Source: an uncultured Acinetobacter sp. (GTDB lineage: Bacteria; Pseudomonadota; Gammaproteobacteria; Pseudomonadales; Moraxellaceae). From it: DNA of 64,000 bases. Both the position numbers and the translations under genes were made by a program. The notes under the pieces were generated by a model, which worked only from the letters and a program-made list of their open reading frames with translations, was not told where the DNA came from and ran no database searches. The stretch is from assembly GCA_913777945.1 (NCBI GenBank), contig CAJYTY010000022.1:1-64000 (forward strand), in the 5' to 3' direction. Positions 37,051 to 45,324 of this stretch are shown one piece after another (positions within the stretch are counted from its first letter, which is position 1; each line of letters begins with the position of its first letter).

Positions 37051-37065
37051 TAGACAAGCAGTCTA
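37051..37065. promoter_or_regulatory. Operator-like site upstream of acuI
   Basis: TAGACAAGCAGTCTA has inverted arms TAGAC/GTCTA and lies 21 bases before the acuI ATG, just ahead of the AGAGAGGA ribosome site. A related copy precedes acuR (36336-36350). Likely AcuR operator. Confidence 0.6.
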
Positions 37066-37086
37066 ATTAAATAGAGAGGAAATTCT

Positions 37087-38064
37087 ATGTACCAAGGTAT
37101 AGTAATTAATAAAGATGATGCAGGTTACACATCAAAAATTACAGAGATTGCATCAAAGACTTTAGAAGAAGGAGAGGTTAGAGTTGAAGTTAAATATTCA
37201 ACACTAAATTATAAAGATGCTTTAGCCATTACTGGGCGCTCTCCAGTAGTGCGTAGTTTTCCACTAACACCAGGGATAGATTTTTCAGGTGTTGTAATTG
37301 AATCAAAACATCCGGAATGGAAAAAAGGCGATGAAGCTCTATTAAATGGCTGGGGTGTTGGTGAAAAATATTCAGGCGGATTAGCTGAACAAGTGACTGT
37401 TTCAGGCGATTGGCTTATACAGAAACCTTCTGCTTTTTCTTTTAAAGATACCATGATTATTGGTACAGCAGGTTATACCGCAATGTTGTGTGTTATGGCT
37501 TTGCAAAAGCATGGCCTTAAACCAAGTGATGGGAAAATTTTAGTAACAGGTGCAAATGGTGGTGTCGGTAGTATTGCGATTATTATTTTGAACCATCTTG
37601 GTTATGAGATTACAGCTTCAACTGGTCGACCTCAAGAGTCAGAGTATTTAACCTATTTAGGTGCAAGTGAAATTATTGATCGCGCTGAATTATCTTCACA
37701 AGGAAAGCCATTAAACAAAGAAATTTGGGCTGGTGTGATTGATACTGTTGGAAGCCAAACTTTAGTCAATGCATGTGCTAGTACAAAATATCGTGGTGCG
37801 GTCGCTGCGTGTGGCTTGGCAGGTGGAATGGACTTTCCAGCGACAGTTGCTCCATTTATCCTGAGAGGGATTACCTTATATGGAATTGATAGTGTGATGG
37901 CACCAATTGAATTAAGAAAAGAAGCATGGGAACGTTTAGCTATAGAATTAGATCAAACGAAATTGGAAACAGTAACGACTGAAATTCAGTTAACAGATGC
38001 TTTAAATATTTCAAATGATATTTTAGATGGAAAAATTCGAGGGAGAGTTGTTGTAAAACTATAA
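37087..38064 (+). CDS. acuI: Acrylyl-CoA reductase (NADPH), MDR family
   Basis: 325 residues. YhdH/YhfP-type medium-chain reductase: NYKDALAITGRSPVVRSFPL near the start, PGIDFSGVV, GGLAEQVTVSGDWLI, and the Rossmann loop VTGANGGVGSIAIIIL (about 153-168). No zinc ligands, as expected for this group. AcuI reduces acrylyl-CoA to propionyl-CoA and removes a toxic electrophile. It is paired with an AcuR-like repressor. The start ATG has AGAGAGGA 8 bases upstream. Confidence 0.86.
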   Translation: MYQGIVINKDDAGYTSKITEIASKTLEEGEVRVEVKYSTLNYKDALAITGRSPVVRSFPLTPGIDFSGVVIESKHPEWKKGDEALLNGWGVGEKYSGGLAEQVTVSGDWLIQKPSAFSFKDTMIIGTAGYTAMLCVMALQKHGLKPSDGKILVTGANGGVGSIAIIILNHLGYEITASTGRPQESEYLTYLGASEIIDRAELSSQGKPLNKEIWAGVIDTVGSQTLVNACASTKYRGAVAACGLAGGMDFPATVAPFILRGITLYGIDSVMAPIELRKEAWERLAIELDQTKLETVTTEIQLTDALNISNDILDGKIRGRVVVKL

Positions 38065-38556
38065 TTCGAATTTATTTGTAGTTATAGATATATTGGTCAA
38101 AGGACTTCTGCATATCTGTGGCAACAAACAGTATTGTGTAGGCCACAGTCTTAGATATCCTACATAACTTATGTTCACCTAAAATCTAGTTCACAAGGTA
38201 ATTTTAAAAATAGATGAATAATAATAATAAGTTATGATTTTGATTTTTAATTTTAGATATTGATGGTTCATGAAGTAGAGATTTTTGTTCAAATAAAATT
38301 CTAAAACAAGTAATTTCAATATTTTTGGGGTTAGATCAATTTTTCTAAATTTTTATCAAATTTACGTAAAGTTATATTTATAAAAAGCTATTTGTTATAG
38401 CTCTCTTACGTTCAATCATCAGACAATAATAAATGATGGCATCAAAATAAGTTTAATTTAATTCAATATGCTCAACTAATTTGAGCATATTGAATTAATT
38501 TTAATAACTTAATTAAAAAAGCCTACAGCTATCATTTATAATGACAACAATCACTA
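38065..38556. other. AT-rich gap between acuI and the biosynthetic operon
   Basis: About 490 bases with no convincing gene on either strand. The sequence is AT-rich with several T-runs, and its only clear element is the long hairpin at 38458-38498. It marks the boundary between the acu genes and the AT-rich operon that converges on it. Confidence 0.7.
38458..38498. terminator. Perfect 18-base stem, bidirectional terminator
   Basis: TTAATTCAATATGCTCAA (38458-38475) and its exact complement at 38481-38498 form an 18-base stem with a 5-base loop (CTAAT), followed by TTTTAAT on the plus side and AT-rich sequence on the minus side. It lies about 60 bases past the stop of the last minus-strand gene, so it most likely ends the biosynthetic operon. 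Confidence 0.8.
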
Positions 38557-39042
38557 CTACTTTACAGAAGTATATTTTCTGTTGTAATAAATTAGTGGAT
38601 TGTAGCTAACGTATTCATTTATATCACTATTAATTACTTCGCAAATATAAATATTATGAGAACCTATAGGACTAATTGATCTAATTTGTGCAAAAATATC
38701 AACAATTGAATCTTTTAAAAATAATCTTTCATTATTAGACTCATCCAGAGTAAACAGATCTTTATAAGCATCTACATCACGCTTGTTCGAGAATATTTCC
38801 GCGATATATTGCTGCTTACTATTAAGAAAATGTATATTAATCAAACTTTTTACATCAAGATGATTGTTCACCTTAAGGTTCTGGTTTAGGCAGAATAAAA
38901 AACAATTAGGTTCAGTCGAGACACTCATAAAAGAAGTAATAGTTGTACCTAATATATGGTTGTCTCGAGGTTTAATGCTAAATAAAGAAACCCCATGAGA
39001 GGAAAAACTCATGATGTCCTTAAATTTTTGAAAATTACTCAT
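38557..39042 (-). CDS. Flavin reductase-like protein (VlmR-like)
   Basis: 161 residues, the size of flavin reductases in two-component monooxygenase systems. Features: GVSLFSIKPRDNHILGTTIT then SFMSVSTEPNCFLFCLNQNL, the flavin-binding region of the HpaC/ActVB fold, and a C-terminal NPLIYYNRKYTSVK, where YYxRxY is usual. In valanimycin biosynthesis the reductase VlmR supplies reduced flavin to the amine N-hydroxylase VlmH. A candidate partner here is the acyl-CoA-dehydrogenase-fold protein at 42600-43619. Its start overlaps the upstream gene stop by 4 bases (ATGA). It is the last gene of the operon. Confidence 0.8.
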   Translation of the reverse strand: MSNFQKFKDIMSFSSHGVSLFSIKPRDNHILGTTITSFMSVSTEPNCFLFCLNQNLKVNNHLDVKSLINIHFLNSKQQYIAEIFSNKRDVDAYKDLFTLDESNNERLFLKDSIVDIFAQIRSISPIGSHNIYICEVINSDINEYVSYNPLIYYNRKYTSVK

Positions 39043-40034
39043 ATACTGTTTGTTGAACGTAATAGGGTCAAAAGAGATTTGATAGCTTTTCCTTGTGGAA
39101 ATGCAATATATTCATAATCAATTATCTGTGGTCGCCAGCTCATTTTATATTGCCGTTGTGAACGAGCAGGATAGACAACACCACCTTTACTTTCCATAAA
39201 TTTCATTATCTTATGAAAAGTAGGGGAGGAATTAAAGTTCAAATTTGGCTGTAGTTCTACCAAAGGTGTAAAACCAAAATTCAGATAATCTAAATCCTCT
39301 AATTCATTGAGTGCTTTCTGATTGATTAACTGCATTACTCCATCTTGAGTATCTGGGGCTTTACGAGTTATGTTGTGAAACCACCCCTTAAACTTACCAA
39401 AGTTTTTACTATATATAATATATGCGATGACCTCATTTTCCTTATTAGCTGTATAGAGCTTATGAAGTCCGGAATCTAAATTTAAGGTTTCAAAATCAGT
39501 AACCAAATTCGTTAAGTGTTTAGCCTTTTTGCCTTTTAACCAAGATTTATTGATTTCTTTAAGTCTAGGTTTAAGGATTTCAAAATTAGCCTGCTCATCA
39601 ATTCTTTCTACTGAAACACCACTTTTTTTTGCTTTATTAATTTTATTACGCAGCTGCTGGAACTTTTTTCCTTCAAGTGAGTAGTTTTTAATATCAATTG
39701 TATAAGATGCTCCTAATTGATTAATCAATAATGAGTTGTTTTCGAAAACTGGAATATCCTCTTTAGGAAAATGTAGAAAAAGATATTGGTATTTCTTGTC
39801 TTTACAGTACTTCAAAAAGTCTTTGAGTGTTTGTTCTTTATCATTTTGACTTGCTAGGATTCCACCCACGCTAATCAAAGTATTTTTATACTGAAAAAAA
39901 GCTATAGCGGATTTATCAGATATAAACCAAGTGAGATTCTTTTCAAAAAGTAGAGGAGATACAGAACTTCCGCAAAGGTCTAGAAGTTCTGTACCAATTA
40001 ATTCATTAGTATGTAAGGATCTAATAGAAAACAT
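39039..40034 (-). CDS. MprF/GNAT-fold aminoacyl-tRNA-dependent transferase candidate (VlmA-like)
   Basis: 331 residues, no membrane segments. The fold matches the soluble C-terminal domain of lysyl-phosphatidylglycerol synthase (DUF2156): a basic block LRNKINKAKKSGVSVERID, KEINKSWLKGKKAKHLTNL, then the acceptor region FKGWFHNITRKAPDTQDGVM and YLNFGFTPL. A related protein, VlmA, transfers serine from seryl-tRNA to isobutylhydroxylamine in the valanimycin pathway. In this operon it could acylate a fatty hydroxylamine. No dedicated seryl-tRNA synthetase is present. FemX-type amide ligases are an alternative. It overlaps the reductase gene by 4 bases. Confidence 0.68.
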   Translation of the reverse strand: MFSIRSLHTNELIGTELLDLCGSSVSPLLFEKNLTWFISDKSAIAFFQYKNTLISVGGILASQNDKEQTLKDFLKYCKDKKYQYLFLHFPKEDIPVFENNSLLINQLGASYTIDIKNYSLEGKKFQQLRNKINKAKKSGVSVERIDEQANFEILKPRLKEINKSWLKGKKAKHLTNLVTDFETLNLDSGLHKLYTANKENEVIAYIIYSKNFGKFKGWFHNITRKAPDTQDGVMQLINQKALNELEDLDYLNFGFTPLVELQPNLNFNSSPTFHKIMKFMESKGGVVYPARSQRQYKMSWRPQIIDYEYIAFPQGKAIKSLLTLLRSTNSI

Positions 40035-40043
40035 AGTTAACTC

Positions 40044-42587
40044 TTATTCTACGTTGTAGTTTACAGACTTAAAGCCTTGCTTTTTAGCAATATTTAAAAT
40101 GTTGCTTGCTTTTTTGAAATCTATACTTTTCCCAATACTTTGATGTTCTTCTGTATTATCCAAAGCCAATGCAATAGTTTCTGATAAACAAGCTAAATTA
40201 ATCCCAGCTGGGGCTTTTACCATATTGCAGTCACTATAAAATACTTCATTAGGCTGTCTCACTAGACCACCTTCATAGATTTTGAAATCATCATCATTTA
40301 CAAAGTCAAAAGGTCTGGCAGCGTCAAATACTAAAGCCGATTTTTTTAGATATTTAGTATTGAGGAAGCCTTTTCCTTCACTTGTCGCTGAAATGACTGC
40401 ATCTGCTTTCGAGAAAGCAATTTGATAATCGACCTCCAGAGAGAGTCCTAACTCAAGAAAATCATCAACTAATTTATCAAAATTGATCTTCTTATAATCA
40501 GTAGTACTTAGGTAAGAACTCAATTTGTCAAAAAAGGAATTTTTTGAAATTTGATAATCTGTAGTTAGACAGCTTTGTATTAAATAAGGAATAATTTCTT
40601 GCTGAATTTTTAATTCACTTCCTGGCCGGCCTACTAATATTAAATTGCCATATTTGTGAGCCACTCCTGAAACAGCTATTTTCCCTACGGATCCTCTTGC
40701 TCCTACAATGACCGCGCATGCATCTTCTACATTTTTATCTTCAATTAGTGAAAATAAGCTCTCTACTGTGGAAAGAGCAGTTAGTGAATTCCCATTAGTA
40801 ACTGTAAGGTTATTGGCATGAGGTAAAATGCTAGTCCCACCATTAGCGATTACAGATGTATATGCGCCTAGTCCTACCAGCTCAGCACCATTTTCTTCAG
40901 CGACTTGTAGGTATTCAAGCATTAAGTCTAGTTTCTCTTTTTCATTCAGCCGCATCATATCTTTTGGGCTAAGTGGGGAAAAGATAAACATTCCATTTGC
41001 ATATGTCTTATCGTTGTATACACTAAAAAAAGCGCCTACATCTGGGCTATAATCGATTCGAGCAATATCCAGAATTTCATCTGCAAGCTGCCGCAGTTGA
41101 TTATCATTAAAATTTTGTTTAATCGAATAAGGGAATGTATTTACTAGATCTTCAGCGGAAGTAGCATGAATGAAGAAAGCAAATGTTTTACCTGCATTTA
41201 AATTTTTATCTACAGTTTTATAGTTAATTTCGGCTATTTTAGTGTCATCTACATAAGAAACTGGGAATGAAATACTCAAATCTGGTAAAGAATCTTTATC
41301 TATATCTATCAAATTTCCAAACAGTACATCATAACGTCCATTCTTAATTATTTTGCAAATTTCTTCCAAGGCATTAATAAAACGATCAATATCATGAGAA
41401 TTAATGTTTAAAGGAGGTTCAAATCGAATTGAGCATGGTTGGGATAATAGAGGCATTACAAATATATTATGGTTCTTCAAAAGAAAACCACAAATGATAT
41501 AAGCTAGGCTGCCATTATTTTGACAGAAATTAATCAATATATTTTGTTGAGCCTCTTTATTATAAAACTCAAAAGCACGCATTAATCCCTGACCAGTAAA
41601 ATTAATGATATCTGAATGTTGATCTGTAAGGTTTCTTATGCGCTCATCTAGATATTTACTTAAATTGTTCACATTTTCATATATTTTGTTCTCAGTATTA
41701 TTCAAATGATTAATAACATTTAGAGCAACTGTTGCAGAAAGGGAGTTGTTAGCAAATGTAGAGCTATGTTTCTTATCAAAATTAAAATCATAGAATTGTT
41801 CTTTATAAATTACAGCACCAATAGGTACAATTCCTCCTCCTAATGCCTTTGAAAATAAAATACAATCTGGGAATATTTTATATTTCTTTGCTGCACAAAT
41901 ATCACCTAACCGTCCCAAGCCAGTTTGAATTTCATCAAAAATGGACATAGTCCCATGTTTCTCGCAGAGTTCAACAGCCAGTTTTAAAAACTCACATGTA
42001 GCTGGAAGCATTCCTCCTTCACCTAATACTGGTTCAACAATAAAAGCAGCAAATTCATTCGTGCTTAATTTGTTGATCAAGGCATCTGTATCATTTAAAT
42101 TCACATATTCATAACTATCACTGTCATGAATATAAGGCATTTTGAAGCGATTTGATCCACTCGCAGATAAGGCTGCAAATGTTTTACCATGGAAGCCCTT
42201 AAAAATACCAAGGACCTTACGTCTACCAGTTTTAATACGAGCCAGTTTCAGTGCAGCCTCAACTGTTTCAGCTCCGCTGTTCGTGGTTATACATCTGGAA
42301 TATAGATTGGAATTAACTGACTCAATTAAAGTTGTTGCAAACTCCTCAACTTTAGGATGAATATTAGGTTGTATGAAATTAGCCTGGTTAGAAGAAAAGT
42401 AATTTTGAATGGCTTCTTTTAAAAATTCTGGATTATGACCAAAAGGTACAGCCCCGTATTGCGCTAAATAATCATAAGCAATCTGACCATTAGACAAGTA
42501 AAAAATATTGTCTTTAGCTGATTGAGGGTTAAGGCTAATTTTAAATTTATTTAGAAGATTTTGGCGATATTCATTAATTTTATACAT
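40044..42587 (-). CDS. Aminotransferase class III / acyl-thioester reductase fusion (fatty-amine synthase candidate)
   Basis: 847 residues. Residues 1-~425 are a class III PLP aminotransferase: TTNSGAETVEAALKLARI (about 101-118), DEIQTGLGR (218-226), FSKALGGGIVPIGAV with the PLP Lys near 247, and SSTFANNSLS. Residues ~455-847 resemble acyl-ACP/acyl-CoA reductases: VGLGAYTSVIANGGTSIL and a Rossmann loop VGARGSVGKIAV (628-639). Together they would reduce an acyl thioester to the aldehyde and aminate it to a primary amine, as proposed for TamH in tambjamine biosynthesis (PigE of prodigiosin is a related fusion). This supplies a long-chain amine, replacing the valine decarboxylase of valanimycin. 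The intact motifs argue for an active enzyme. Confidence 0.82.
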   Translation of the reverse strand: MYKINEYRQNLLNKFKISLNPQSAKDNIFYLSNGQIAYDYLAQYGAVPFGHNPEFLKEAIQNYFSSNQANFIQPNIHPKVEEFATTLIESVNSNLYSRCITTNSGAETVEAALKLARIKTGRRKVLGIFKGFHGKTFAALSASGSNRFKMPYIHDSDSYEYVNLNDTDALINKLSTNEFAAFIVEPVLGEGGMLPATCEFLKLAVELCEKHGTMSIFDEIQTGLGRLGDICAAKKYKIFPDCILFSKALGGGIVPIGAVIYKEQFYDFNFDKKHSSTFANNSLSATVALNVINHLNNTENKIYENVNNLSKYLDERIRNLTDQHSDIINFTGQGLMRAFEFYNKEAQQNILINFCQNNGSLAYIICGFLLKNHNIFVMPLLSQPCSIRFEPPLNINSHDIDRFINALEEICKIIKNGRYDVLFGNLIDIDKDSLPDLSISFPVSYVDDTKIAEINYKTVDKNLNAGKTFAFFIHATSAEDLVNTFPYSIKQNFNDNQLRQLADEILDIARIDYSPDVGAFFSVYNDKTYANGMFIFSPLSPKDMMRLNEKEKLDLMLEYLQVAEENGAELVGLGAYTSVIANGGTSILPHANNLTVTNGNSLTALSTVESLFSLIEDKNVEDACAVIVGARGSVGKIAVSGVAHKYGNLILVGRPGSELKIQQEIIPYLIQSCLTTDYQISKNSFFDKLSSYLSTTDYKKINFDKLVDDFLELGLSLEVDYQIAFSKADAVISATSEGKGFLNTKYLKKSALVFDAARPFDFVNDDDFKIYEGGLVRQPNEVFYSDCNMVKAPAGINLACLSETIALALDNTEEHQSIGKSIDFKKASNILNIAKKQGFKSVNYNVE

Positions 42588-42599
42588 TTTTTATCTCTT

Positions 42600-43619
42600 T
42601 TAAAGGAATTGCTTATAAAATTGAAATTTACCTGTTGGATGATATTTAAGCATTTCAATATGATTAACTAATTTTAAAATTGATGGGTTTTTCATTACAT
42701 TTATTCCACCAATATTTTGAAGAACAAAGGATTTAATATTATCTAAATTTTGTTCTACCAAATATCTCAAATTTAGAACTTCACTTAAGCTCTGCTCGGT
42801 AAGAATACTTTCAGAGCAGATATTGTTTATTTGAGATAAGAGGGTAGTATTCAAATTACTGAATTCAACTAATCTTATTTTTATATTTGGAATATTCGAT
42901 AAATTTTCTGGAATATTATTCATTAATTCTTCAGCTATGCCAATATATGCACTTACTGCAAAATAATTAAATAAAGATAACCCATAAATTAAACATAGTG
43001 ATAATTCATCATCTTGTAGAGTGGAAAGCTCTTCTTCTTGTAAACTTACATTTTCAAATATTACTGCTTGGTTATCACAATATTTGAAAACTTCTAAGTT
43101 CCAAAAAGATTGTACTGAAATTCCCTCTCTTTTAGAGGGTAAGTTAATTAATTTAAGTTTATTGTCTAATGCTGTTGATAAGACATAAAAGTCAGAGATA
43201 CTTGATAAAGTACAAGGTTTCTTTTGACCATTTAAGATGAAAGAGTCATTGGTGATAGTGATTTCAGAAGAAGGATTAAAGACATCTACGCCAGCATTTC
43301 CTTCTGCAAAAGCAGAGGCGACCAATGCTTCATTTTGAATCACTTCTTTCAATATCTGAGATGCGTTTCTGAAAATCTCTGGATATTTAGCTAAAACTAA
43401 AACAATATGGTGATGCATAGTTAAAGCTATTCCCAAACTTGGCTCTAATGCCGCATTTTTACGAATAAGATCAGAAAGGGACTTTAGAGACTCGTTTGAC
43501 TCATTTGCCTTAGTATTTAAAGAAACAGATAAAAGTTTATTTTTTTGCAGATATTCTTTTAAACTTACTTTATCTTTAACTACTATGTGGTCAGAATTAT
43601 TTTCTTGCATTATATTCAT
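42600..43619 (-). CDS. Acyl-CoA dehydrogenase-fold flavoprotein, candidate amine N-hydroxylase (VlmH-like)
   Basis: 339 residues, shorter than the usual ~380. The fold signature is visible: a helical N-terminal half (LIRKNAALEPSLGIALTMHH), then the beta domain ALVASAFAEGNAGVDVFNPS, ITNDSFILNGQKKPCTLSSI, SDFYVLSTAL, with no clear catalytic Glu loop at the C-terminus. VlmH, which hydroxylates isobutylamine, belongs to this superfamily and needs a flavin reductase, which the operon encodes at its other end. A true desaturase (as TamP is thought to be in tambjamine) is the main alternative. The nearby 847-residue fusion would make the amine. Confidence 0.68.
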   Translation of the reverse strand: MNIMQENNSDHIVVKDKVSLKEYLQKNKLLSVSLNTKANESNESLKSLSDLIRKNAALEPSLGIALTMHHHIVLVLAKYPEIFRNASQILKEVIQNEALVASAFAEGNAGVDVFNPSSEITITNDSFILNGQKKPCTLSSISDFYVLSTALDNKLKLINLPSKREGISVQSFWNLEVFKYCDNQAVIFENVSLQEEELSTLQDDELSLCLIYGLSLFNYFAVSAYIGIAEELMNNIPENLSNIPNIKIRLVEFSNLNTTLLSQINNICSESILTEQSLSEVLNLRYLVEQNLDNIKSFVLQNIGGINVMKNPSILKLVNHIEMLKYHPTGKFQFYKQFL

Positions 43620-43624
43620 TTATA

Positions 43625-44794
43625 TCACCATGCTTTTTCTAAGATTTCAATAACTTCATGCCTTGTAGGCTTTACTGGGTTATAAATTATGGAGCCATCA
43701 ACCAAGGCTTTTTTTGCAATAAAATTAAAATCATCTAATTGCACTTTATTGGTTGATCTAAGCTTAGAAGGAAGTTTAGACATTTCTTCTAACTCTTGTT
43801 TTAATTGACTGATTTTCTTGATTAAGAGTTCTACACGGTTTTGTTTGCTGCTGGATTTATACTCATTTTCTGTTAGAAAAAGTAAAGAGAGTTCACTTAA
43901 CTCATCTAAAATATAATTTTTATTGAACTCTAAGACATGTGGTAAAAAAATACTGCAACACAAACCATGAGGGACTTTAAAATTAACACCTAATGCATGT
44001 GCTAAAGAATGTGTTAAACCAACCATTGAATTAGAAAATGCCATTCCTGCCATAGTAGATGCTTCTGCTAGAGCCAATCTTGATTCAAGATTTTGAGAGT
44101 CCTTCATTACTATAGGTAGGTTAAGTAATATTTTTTTAATGGCTGAGAAGGCAAGTTCAGATGAAATCGGATTTCTGCCGTTGCAAGTATATGCCTCAAT
44201 GCAATGTGTTAAAGCATCCATTGCTGTCATAGCTGTAATATACAACGGTAAATTTAGCGTCATTAGCGGATCAAGTAGGGCATAATCAGCCATTAAATAT
44301 GGTGAGTTGAAAATCAGCTTCTTATGTTTATCTGCAACAACTGCAACAGCAGTAACTTCTGAACCAGTACCAGCAGTTGTGGGAATGATGATAGAAGGTT
44401 TTAATCTATGTGGAAGATTATTTACTCCTAGATATTTCTCGAGATCACCCGGTAAAGTGACTGCAATATTTAATGCCTTAGAAGTGTCAATTACAGATCC
44501 ACCTCCAATGGCAATGATCAAATTACATCTATGCTTTTCATACAGTTCACGTGCACTGTAGACTGCATTAACACTACCATCTGGTGGAATATCATCGAAT
44601 ATCACAAATGGAATAGTATTTTCATTCAAGACACTTATTACAGGCTCATGCGCATTCGCTGCTGAAATTCCTTTATCTGTCATGATGAAAACACTAGATC
44701 CATCAAGCTTATGAATGATTTCTGGTAAGCATTTAAGTGTTGCTATTCCCGATAGTATTCGTACAGGGCTAAAAAACTCATAGTTATTAAACAT
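43625..44794 (-). CDS. Iron-containing alcohol dehydrogenase
   Basis: 389 residues, standard length. Signatures: the nucleotide loop AIGGGSVIDTSKALNIAVTL, TTAGTGSEVTAVAVV, TAMDALTHCIEAYTCNGRNP, and HSLAHALGVNFKVPHGLCCS, which contain the metal-binding Asp/His positions of the Fe-ADH family. It interconverts aldehydes and alcohols with NAD(P). Position inside the operon suggests work on a fatty aldehyde or on the serine-derived hydroxymethyl group; neither is shown. A protective role against leaked aldehyde is also possible. Confidence 0.88.
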   Translation of the reverse strand: MFNNYEFFSPVRILSGIATLKCLPEIIHKLDGSSVFIMTDKGISAANAHEPVISVLNENTIPFVIFDDIPPDGSVNAVYSARELYEKHRCNLIIAIGGGSVIDTSKALNIAVTLPGDLEKYLGVNNLPHRLKPSIIIPTTAGTGSEVTAVAVVADKHKKLIFNSPYLMADYALLDPLMTLNLPLYITAMTAMDALTHCIEAYTCNGRNPISSELAFSAIKKILLNLPIVMKDSQNLESRLALAEASTMAGMAFSNSMVGLTHSLAHALGVNFKVPHGLCCSIFLPHVLEFNKNYILDELSELSLLFLTENEYKSSSKQNRVELLIKKISQLKQELEEMSKLPSKLRSTNKVQLDDFNFIAKKALVDGSIIYNPVKPTRHEVIEILEKAW

Positions 44795-44804
44795 TGTTTA
44801 TATC

Positions 44805-45320
44805 TCAGATAATTAAATTTTTTATAAAATTAATTTTTCCACTTATTGGAATATGCTCATGCTTAGCAACAATATTTTTAGCAATAAATGAAGGTAAGAG
44901 ATTGGCTTCAACAATTTCTAGACAATTGATAAAACGTATAGCCAACGAAGCATCACCGCTTGTTAAGAATCTATTATTTGCTACAGCTACTGTATTGCTC
45001 TCTTGGAGAGTTAATATTTTAAACGCCAGAAGGGGGTGCTTAACTACGATTGCCAAGTCATAATCAGTAATAGATTTCTCATCTTCATTAATAAGATGAA
45101 AAGATTTATTCCAAACCTGTAAAACAATATATCCATTTTTTAAATAATTAATTTTAAATAAAATTCTAGCCCCATCTCTGAAATCTTGAATTTGCTCTTT
45201 AAGCGCATAGTTTTCTTTACTGGCTTTATCTAAAATATTACCAATAATTCTCAAACTACTATTTAAATATAAATGGACAATATGAGTAGAAGCTTTATTA
45301 ACTAATTTATTTTTAATCAT
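44805..45320 (-). CDS. SCP2-like small lipid-binding protein
   Basis: 171 residues, no signal peptide. The central and C-terminal parts resemble sterol carrier protein 2 domains: ARILFKINYLKNGYIVLQVW, DYDLAIVVKHPLLAFKIL and FLTSGDASLAIRFINCLEIV. SCP2 folds bind long acyl chains and often act as carriers. In an operon that handles fatty amines it may hold or solubilise hydrophobic intermediates between enzymes. The family assignment is from pattern only; it could also be an enzyme of unknown type. Confidence 0.55.
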   Translation of the reverse strand: MIKNKLVNKASTHIVHLYLNSSLRIIGNILDKASKENYALKEQIQDFRDGARILFKINYLKNGYIVLQVWNKSFHLINEDEKSITDYDLAIVVKHPLLAFKILTLQESNTVAVANNRFLTSGDASLAIRFINCLEIVEANLLPSFIAKNIVAKHEHIPISGKINFIKNLII

Positions 45321-45324
45321 TAAG

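Noticed and set aside
42600..43619. Calling this gene a fatty-acid beta-oxidation acyl-CoA dehydrogenase
   Set aside because: It is short, the usual C-terminal catalytic loop is not visible, and the operon contains a flavin reductase and no beta-oxidation genes.
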